From NCBI GenBank assembly GCA_932521035.1, contig OW051495.1, positions 2,790,001 to 2,854,000 on the forward strand: DNA of 64,000 bases. The letters are read 5' to 3'. Both the position numbers and the translations under genes were made by a program. Of this stretch, positions 59,201-64,000 are shown one piece after another; position 1 is the stretch's first letter, and each line of letters begins with the position of its first letter. The notes under the pieces are model-generated. The model had not been told where the DNA came from. It did not search any database and worked only from the letters and a program-made list of their open reading frames with translations. Source of the stretch: Oscheius dolichura (Eukaryota > Nematoda > Chromadorea > Rhabditida > Rhabditidae).

Positions 59201-61094
59201 AAGGACCCAGGCCATCGGGAGAAGCCATGTCATCACGACCAAACAGATTTTGAAGACCGGGTTACAGAACTGAATAGTAACACTTGTGAGGTATTGCATT
59301 CTAGCAACATGGACAGATTGTTCAAAACTAATAAAGAGTTCATAAAACATTTTTTGACAATTTGAACAAGAAACAAAGCTCACCCAAGAGTATCCCTTCA
59401 ACGAGACGGCCAACACCGCCCGGTCGATGCTAAAGACCAGGGCCGACAGAATAATCACGTAGTTCGAATACCACTCGGCACCGTTTGTGACCGTTGCCAG
59501 GGGCTAAAATACCATTTCAAAGTTGGGTAACATCTTTGAAAGAGAAAGAAAAATGCTCATAATTTTAAAGGGAGCCTCACCTCGTAAAAATCGCGCCTAC
59601 AGTACGGCCTGCCGACATTTTACGGGTGCGGCGGCAGCTAGACGGGCTCCTTACGTAATAGCCAATTTCACCTATTTCTGCGTTTCTTTTCATATTTTCA
59701 ACAATTTTTAGCGTTAGGTTTATTCAAAATATTACAATAAATGTAGACAAAGCAAAGTTCTTGAAAGCACCGGTGTCTTCTAATCCTTCTTCGTGCGATT
59801 CTGAAAGCAAAATAACCAAATAATGATTTTTAACAAATAAACTGACCTGAAAAATATTCTACATCGTTCTCCTGACCAAAGACAAGATTAGCCTAAAAAA
59901 GAAATATTAGAAAACACCAGGAGAAACAAAAACAGAAAAATAATAGAAGTCCTGAACGCAAAAAAATTTTGCGCAGAGCTTCGCCCTTATTTGATGAAAT
60001 TCAACACATAAAAACACAGCAGAAGCTATAAACGAGCTTTACAACAATAAATACAATGTCTAAATAGAAGGATAATCATTGAAAACAAACTTACTTGAAC
60101 TTTCGTCTAAAGTCCTGTGGAGAGCTCTTGCTGCTCAATCCGCTTGTTTCCTCTTGTGCTTGTGCATCTAAAAATAATGTATTACCAATTAGAAATAATA
60201 GAAAGCAAAATAAAAATGATAGAACAACAAGAGAAAGCAATACAACAAATAATGAAAATGAGATAATGATGAAATTCGAAAGCGACTTTCAATATGCTAA
60301 TTAGGCTCAGTTTTCATCAATTTTCTTTCTGTCACAGTTATAATCTGTTGCTAACATGCTACTCTATGTGTAAAAAATAAGTAGAAGTAAAATCAATGCA
60401 AGAATCAAAAGAAATTCATCAAATTCTATTTCAGATTCATTTCTTGCGTTGATATTTATTTTTCGGCATTTGTATTGCATGCCACATGCTCAATGATACT
60501 GCAAAAGAAGCGCGATCGAATGTAGATATTTTTACAACAAAAATAATGCTGAGAAAACAAATACAAAAAGAGAAATCAATGAAAATAGGAATAAATCAAA
60601 AATGAAAAAAATCGAAGGCTTGAAAATCAGGGTTTGGCTCCTCACCATGTTCACAATTTTTTTCTACGAGGTGAGGCTCCCTTTAAACCCTTGGTTTGAA
60701 ACAAAATGTAGTGGTTCTATCAGGTGCCTCGCCATAAAAGGCATCGATAAAACACCAAAAACTTACAAAAGTATGAGCATCGATCTCGATAACACCCGAA
60801 TGGTTACGCAGAATAATAATGGGAGCATATTTGGTGAAGAGACGAAGAATGACAGCCACGATGTCGCCGACATTTTGGGAGAAGAAGAGCTGAATCCGAG
60901 TCAAACCTGTGTTTATTTTATTCCTTTTTTTTGTTGATAAACTGGTCTCAAAACATTCCATAAAATCTCTAACCTACCGCGTCAAAACTATGAGAATGGA
61001 GTGATTTTGTGCAGGAGATGGTGAGCAGGACGAGGGCATGGAGGGTGACGGAAAAGACATTGATCAACATCTTCAACAGGATCCACGAATCCAT
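50296..61094 (-). CDS. Serpentine-type 7TM receptor with an 8-kb last intron
   Basis: Exons from the start down: 61094-60978, 60889-60767, 59503-59384, 59269-59126, 59000-58893, 58530-58419, 50447-50296 (876 nt, 291 residues). The first six give TM1-TM6: VFSVTLHALVLLTISC, VGDIVAVILRLFTKYAPIII, NYVIILSALVFSIDRAVLAV, ICLVVMTWLLPMAWVLPMI, LFYVPVLCMLNGFSLLMLF and LDLELSFCMISIIDQQIDFF. TM7 is missing locally; a tiny 41-base exon at 58383-58343 could end the frame as a polar tail. An orphan exon at 50447-50296 encodes a perfect TM7-like end (EIGTIIPPYILLTFCNALRV), starts in exactly the needed phase, and has no other upstream partner, so I join them. Intron 2 contains TTAA element B and intron 6 contains other genes. 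Exon 6 uses a weak acceptor. The receptor family is not identified. Exons 1-6 are firm; the long join is an inference. Confidence 0.65.
50737..51123 (+). pseudogene. Secreted Thr/Lys-repeat protein paralogue 2, start codon ACG and no intron
   Basis: A single open frame encodes RLLFLIFLLLCISVAIS, aligning with the signal peptide of paralogue 1, then STDKTTKKATT and many TTKK/ATTKK repeats, and ends with NETYHGIFGAPAAT. The codon at the position of the paralogue's ATG is ACG (50737-50739), and a TGA lies two codons further upstream, so no in-frame ATG is available at the 5' end. The intron of paralogue 1 is absent. This could be a pseudogene, a non-ATG start, or a gene with a missed upstream exon. 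A TATATAG lies about 70 bases upstream. Confidence 0.6.
51716..52430. mobile_element. Non-autonomous inverted-repeat element, about 715 bp
   Basis: The left end GGCCGTAAGAAATTAACTAC followed by CCGGGT matches the complement of the right end (CCCGGGCGGTTAATTTCTTA followed by CGGCC). Both ends are followed inward by further CCCGGG-containing copies (near 51735, 51770, 52370), so the termini are themselves internally repeated. No coding capacity is recognisable. It lies between paralogue 2 and the GT92 gene, inside the presumed last intron of the minus-strand receptor. Confidence 0.75.
52450..54268 (+). pseudogene. GT92 (DUF23) family glycosyltransferase, disrupted
   Basis: Type II Golgi membrane glycosyltransferase (GT92 members add galactose to glycans). 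Exons: 52450-52550, 52594-52749, about 52790-53047, 53091-53191, 53227-53356, 53393-53559, 53602-53869, 53909-54268. An N-terminal anchor (FAASCCIILFLLLRK) precedes IFVYKGYLDRRMELSFIRIL, DWMKLLVFIEYWRLNGATQF, YRIGHSLAHNDCMLRS and the DxD-like RAVLLDVDELIYS, then VVFDHHTLQYD; these are the GT92 hallmarks. Two lesions are visible. Around 52750-52790 the frame shifts by one with no intron of adequate size to correct it. At 54128-54133 an in-frame TGA TAG pair separates the body from the conserved C-terminus (PFDMTHFSWRN), which stays in frame to a TAG at 54268. It is probably a recent pseudogene, or an allele with assembly errors. Confidence 0.82.
54269..54705. other. Intergenic spacer before the Rep-bearing element
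   Basis: No feature seen other than short chance frames. Confidence 0.5.
54706..55053. repeat. Left terminal inverted repeat of the Rep-bearing element
   Basis: Matches the complement of 57164-57506 almost base for base, from AACAATACTAGTAACC at the outer end to AACTTGCGATACATCT at the inner end. The main difference is an extra TAACCAG near the outer end. Several GGTAACC-like direct repeats lie in the first 100 bases (54716-54820). Confidence 0.92.
55536..56238 (+). pseudogene. CRESS-virus-like Rep, SF3 helicase part (copy 1; endonuclease domain not seen)
   Basis: In circular ssDNA viruses, Rep nicks the origin and unwinds DNA. Here two exons, 55536-55673 and 55714-56238, join in phase 0 and encode about 220 residues. 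The helicase motifs are intact: Walker A GPPGSGKSS, Walker B VYVIDEVSRD, motif C with IIISNHHP, and the ALLRRITF segment that supplies the arginine finger in Rep proteins. The C-terminus is charged. Upstream, the frame is closed by a TAA at 55482, and I cannot find the rolling-circle endonuclease motifs, so that domain is missing, decayed or on undetected exons. The 40-base intron with TCTAG acceptor shows adaptation to a eukaryotic host. I class it as incomplete; the helicase frame itself has no lesion. Confidence 0.8.
56411..56757 (+). pseudogene. CRESS-virus-like Rep helicase, truncated second copy
   Basis: Repeats the gene structure of copy 1 from its fourth codon block through Walker A and Walker B (56411-56501, intron, 56542-56757) and stops abruptly before motif C. 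Unrelated AT-rich sequence follows. The intron is kept at the same place with similar borders. By hand alignment, about 20 of 28 differing codons versus copy 1 are silent. The missing motif C and C-terminus make it non-functional. Confidence 0.8.
57164..57506. repeat. Right terminal inverted repeat of the Rep-bearing element
   Basis: Complement of the left arm. It ends GGTTACTAGTATTGTT at 57506 and is followed directly by GGCCCAAAAGCA and the MITE copy at 57519. Confidence 0.92.
57519..57741. mobile_element. MITE, copy 2 (TACATGGGCAAA family)
   Basis: Shares with copy 1 (46961-47220), in opposite orientation, the blocks CACGTTACGTAACATATCAT, GTGAGGCTACAGG and CGTGCTCTCTAACTAGGTC. Its first end is TACATGGGCAAACG. 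The far end (ATACATGGGCAAAACG at about 57725) is in the same orientation rather than inverted, so that end has been rearranged. It starts only 12 bases from the right end of the Rep-bearing element. Confidence 0.7.
57742..58051 (+). promoter_or_regulatory. Upstream region with TATA box of the small secreted gene
   Basis: TATAAAAT at 58008-58015, 37-44 bases before the ATG at 58052. A short inverted pair (AGCTTTTTATATAAAAAGCT near 57763) would form a hairpin. No other gene seen. Confidence 0.55.
58052..58315 (+). CDS. Small secreted Ser/Arg-rich protein
   Basis: A single-exon frame of 87 residues. A signal peptide (MRFLVIFLLFVLISTALAQ) is followed by a low-complexity tail: Ser/Pro/Arg, then an acidic Ser/Asp run (NSDSRNSDSDSSEEGKGKKR), then Thr/Pro/Arg repeats (STTPRGSTTPRRTTAPPA). 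It has a TATA box at the expected distance. In layout it resembles the Thr/Lys-repeat genes at 49.5-51 kb, though the repeats differ. It lies inside the presumed last intron of the minus-strand receptor. Function unknown. Confidence 0.65.
   Translation: MRFLVIFLLFVLISTALAQSSSGRPSSLRPSTPRRGGSSSNSDSRNSDSDSSEEGKGKKRKTTARSSPRSTTPRGSTTPRRTTAPPA
59565..60686. mobile_element. TTAA-flanked element, copy B
   Basis: TTAA flanks a 1.11-kb unit with 18-base perfect inverted ends: AGGGAGCCTCACCTCGTA at the left and its complement at the right. About 1 kb is homologous to the left part of copy A at 14376. It sits wholly within intron 2 of the minus-strand receptor. Apart from the small candidate exons it has no visible coding capacity, so it is probably non-autonomous. 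Confidence 0.88.
59847..60167 (-). other. Candidate exons in TTAA element copy B
   Basis: Minus-strand segments 60167-60095 (73 nt) and 59892-59847 (46 nt) have the same lengths and splice borders as in copy A. The short one reads NLVFGQENDVEYFS in the frame where most inter-copy changes are silent. A following open segment at about 59803 runs to a stop near the left end. The product, if any, is unknown. Confidence 0.4.
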
Positions 61095-62130
61095 CACTGA
61101 ATAGTTATCGTTACTGCTAGTTACCATTAGAGTTGATCTAGTTGTCACCACAAATAGTATGGGTAAAACATGTAAAAAGGACAGAATAATATTTGGCAGA
61201 AGATGATCAAACGGAAATGGTTGACGTAACCCGAGACGGCCCTCTACAAATAATGGTCTACGAGGGATGGCCACGGATTAGCAGCTGGGGGTGAAGAGGA
61301 TGAAGCTGGGAGGAACATTTCTATTTTAGCCAGCAAACCTAAGAAGAAGGAGCAATGAATGGCGATTGTCTCCTATTTGGAGAACAGTTGATACATCCAG
61401 TTGTTGTCTTCAGATTATAATCCATTATTTGGAAATATCGCTTCAAGTAAAGCTGGCAATATTATGAACCGCTCCTGAAACTCTCTATACGCCAAAATAT
61501 TCTACTTTTCCCCGAGCTTGACTATTACATATTTTCCTTTGCTTTGGTTGACTTATTTTATTTAGTCCAGGTCAAACCCTCAATTCGCTTTCCATCCACT
61601 CGTTTTGATCGTTTTGAATATTTTAGTTGGTATATTTACCCTACAGAAGGTTAGTGTGTGGTTGAGAAAGAAGCTGGAGTGGTTACTGTAAAGGGTTGCT
61701 GACTATCTCCTAGATTTTTATGTAGAGCATTAGTCAATGAAGTTGACCTTTACACCAGCATGTCAGATCAGATTCTAAAAAGCCAACCTTTACATCAAAA
61801 TTGATGTACCAGTCCTGGTTATAAACAATCACTGAAAATTTCTAATACCAACAGTTCTATATATCTTTTTTGAGTCTTTTTATACTTTTCACATGTTAGG
61901 TCCGGAGGCTTTCCCGAACCAGCCAGAAATCAATAAATCAATAGATCCGTCGCTTTCTAGGAGGATGGCTTTGCTTTCGTGCTTTCCACAGGTCTATCAC
62001 ATTGTGTCTTCCTAATCCTCTCCTTATATATTTCAATTAATCCATAAAACATTTTCCTCGTTTCTGACAGCCAGTGCATGAAAATATTCGATAGCAGTAT
62101 TACAAAAACAATGCCTCTCTCCTTCCAGAA
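61095..62130. other. Intergenic region
   Basis: No gene supported. It should contain the promoter of the minus-strand receptor and that of the small gene at 62131. Confidence 0.45.
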
Positions 62131-62552
62131 ATGTCCTTCAACTACGACTTTCATCCCTATCTAATGCGCCCCAGACGCCTCCGTGAGGCCAGTAGTGAAG
62201 ACTCCAGTTTTCTCTCGACGACGCTCAGTTCCCTGTCGTCTAGAGGTTCTACTGTCTCTTGTATGAGCGGCCCCATGAGCGACTTCTTCAGGGATCACGC
62301 AAAGGAGGAACGATATGTACAGCCAGGACTCCGGGATATTCGAGTGGGTTTCCATTTCATACGGTTGAAAAAGATTGCCTTCAGATTATGGAGAAGTATC
62401 TCCTGGAAGAACTCGAAGTCCCGGAGGAGATTGTCTACACCTGGTTCCCTGGCTATGTTCCCCCGAAGAAGGAAGAACAGCCGACTCCGACGAAGCGAGC
62501 CAGTTATTACACTTCCCGTTGTATTCTTCACAATGTTCCAACTCCCAAATAA
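62131..62552 (+). CDS. Small two-exon protein of unknown function
   Basis: Exons 62131-62343 and 62385-62552 join in phase 0 (381 nt, 126 residues). The N-terminal half is Ser/Arg-rich (SSEDSSFLSTTLSSLSSRG). The second exon encodes an acidic helix (IMEKYLLEELEVPEEIVYTW) and a Lys/Pro/Thr-rich tail. No signal peptide or membrane span. A CTTCCAG site two bases before the ATG suggests trans-splicing or an upstream non-coding exon. AATAAA overlaps the stop. Family not recognised. Confidence 0.6.
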
Positions 62553-63700
62553 AGATCTTCCTCCTTACAAAACGTGTCAACTTGTCTATAAGCTTCGCAG
62601 AATGATAACATTTTATCTTCGGCCATTCAGCATAAAATCCCGGCTCGGGCAAACATTACTCGCCCCCAATCGGAGATAGCCTATCTTGACATTCCGTCGA
62701 CACAGCAAAACTTTAGGCGTTTAAACGCTAGATAATAAGGACATTGGGATCAAAAAAGTAATGTAGCCCAGGGCGAATTGCTGTAAATGGCAATTAGACA
62801 ACAAATAGAAGCATTTTGGGAACTCTGTGGATGTTCTTCTGAATTTTTATGCTTTACGGCTGGAATATATCAGATCCACTTTTCGGAATGAGCAACGTTT
62901 GCATTTGTTGGGTTGTAAATTGTCATTTGAATTTCATGAAGTAGGAAAAGGACAGCTAGTGATAATAGAAGAAACCAAAAAGATATGAGTGAACAGGCCT
63001 TTTCCAAAATTTTTATCATTAAAATTTTTTTCTTATTTTGCGGAGAAAATAAGAGTGAGCAGAGCCTCCAGCTCGCGCTGCTTTATTTGAAGTGTTTTCC
63101 AGAGAGTATAGATTCAAATGAAGTCGATGAATTTGCCGAGTCGCTGCCAAAGTCTCCAAAAGAGGAGTCTCTTCTCTTCTTCTTCAAAACCAAAACACTT
63201 CGTCTCACTCTCCTCTCCCCTTTTTCACATTTTGCAGAAATTGAAATCACGTGGTGAGTTGAGCGATAAGGTTGAAGCCAACAGCGTCGGTTGTAATGTT
63301 TTTGTCAAGGTGAATGGGCGACGGATCGGATGGTTGAAACATTTGTTATCTTAACTCTGGGAGACGGATGGAGAACTTGAACATTGGAAAATAAGTCACA
63401 CCCAAGTGGACAAGCAAATAAGCATAGACAAAGAGAAACTTTATGAGGTTCGCGTAATCTGAGAACGAAAAATTCTGCTTAATCACTATCTTAAAAAGAG
63501 AAACTCAAAGAATATTTGTGGTTTGACAGGAATGTACAAAAAGAGGGCGATATTTTGAAGAGTCAACCCCCTGCTCTTTTTAAAGAAAACGTTTGATTCA
63601 CACCCTCATTCTCCTTTATGCTCCATGAGTTTGGCATCTTGCCTTCAACAAATTTACCCGTTAATTCAAAGTAACCTGACATTTTACAGCAATATAAAAA
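62553..63700. other. Intergenic region
   Basis: Two overlapping short open frames near 63.0-63.35 kb lack splice partners and recognisable motifs; I treat them as chance. Confidence 0.4.
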
Positions 63701-64000
63701 TGCTAAACAGATAATGCAAAAGATATTAGCCTAAAAAAGTAATCGAACAGTTCACTTCTGGATTTGGGGTCCCACCACGAACAGGGCCCGCAGCTAAAAA
63801 TTTTTTAGATTAAAACAAAAATGCTAAATAGACAAAGCAAAAGAAGTTGACCGAAGGAGGAACCGAACCCTCGACTTCTGGACTGGGGTCCCACCACGAT
63901 CGGGTCCTGCAGCGAAAAATTTTTTAGATTAAACAAAAATGCTAAATAGACAAAGCAAAAAAAGTTGACCGAAGGAGGAACCGAACCCTCGACCTCCCGA
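63700..64000. repeat. Tandem repeat (about 119-bp unit) with pol III B-box-like motif
   Basis: Units share ATGCTAAATAGACAAAGCAAA, GGTCCCACCACGA and AAAAATTTTTTAGATTAAA. Two full units and one older, diverged unit are in view, and the array continues past the window edge. On the minus strand each recent unit contains GGTTCGGTTCC, one mismatch from the tRNA B-box consensus, in a stem-forming context (GAGGGTTCGGTTCCTC). No complete tRNA can be folded from it. Confidence 0.75.

Noticed and set aside
63840-64000. tRNA gene at the window end
   Set aside because: Only a T-arm-like motif is present; no anticodon arm, D arm or acceptor pairing, and the motif is part of a tandem repeat.
1-64000. CRISPR array or bacterial operon
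   Set aside because: Introns throughout and nematode gene families; no array of short direct repeats with unique spacers.

Overview
The window is nuclear DNA of a nematode, probably a rhabditid other than C. elegans. The evidence is short introns (mostly 40-60 bases) ending in TTTCAG or TTCCAG, acceptor-like sites just upstream of several start codons (consistent with spliced-leader trans-splicing), and nematode-specific families: Sra-type and other serpentine receptors, a receptor guanylate cyclase, a GT92 glycosyltransferase and a CHO-1-type choline transporter. Gene models were rebuilt by hand from splice sites and reading phase. No transcript or database data were used.

Layout. 1-3.96 kb: no gene seen, but a decayed tandem repeat. 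4-14 kb: a single-pass membrane protein (+), a UDP-glycosyltransferase (+) with a foldback element in one intron, a small multi-pass membrane protein (+), and a 15-exon RGG-rich/acidic protein (-). 14.4-17.5 kb: a TTAA-flanked element that contains a second inverted-repeat unit, which in turn carries a ubiquitin-like gene. 19.8-21.9 kb: an Sra-type chemoreceptor (+). 22.1-32.6 kb: a choline transporter (-) whose 6.7-kb third intron holds a complete zinc-finger gene (+). 37.5-38.6 kb: a decayed non-LTR reverse transcriptase. 38.9-45.6 kb: a 30-exon receptor guanylate cyclase (-), divergent from a small secreted protein gene (+, 46.0 kb). 47.7-49.3 kb: a stomatin (+). 49.5-51.1 kb: two related Thr/Lys-rich secreted-protein genes, the second lacking an ATG.

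50.3-61.1 kb: a seven-transmembrane receptor on the minus strand. Its last exon appears to lie 8 kb from the previous one, and that intron holds mobile elements, a disrupted GT92 gene and secreted-protein genes. A second TTAA element sits in its second intron. 62.1-62.6 kb: a small unknown gene. 63.7-64 kb: a tandem repeat containing a pol III B-box-like motif.

The most unusual item is a 2.8-kb element at 54.7-57.5 kb. It has about 345-base terminal inverted repeats and two copies, one truncated, of a superfamily 3 helicase resembling the Rep of circular ssDNA (CRESS) viruses. Its outermost bases resemble the conserved nicking sequence of CRESS replication origins. It may be a transposon-like genomic form of a Rep-encoding replicon.

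The cellular genes do not form one pathway. Several suit neurons or sensory cells (choline uptake, receptor guanylate cyclase, serpentine receptors, stomatin), which is common in nematode gene neighbourhoods.
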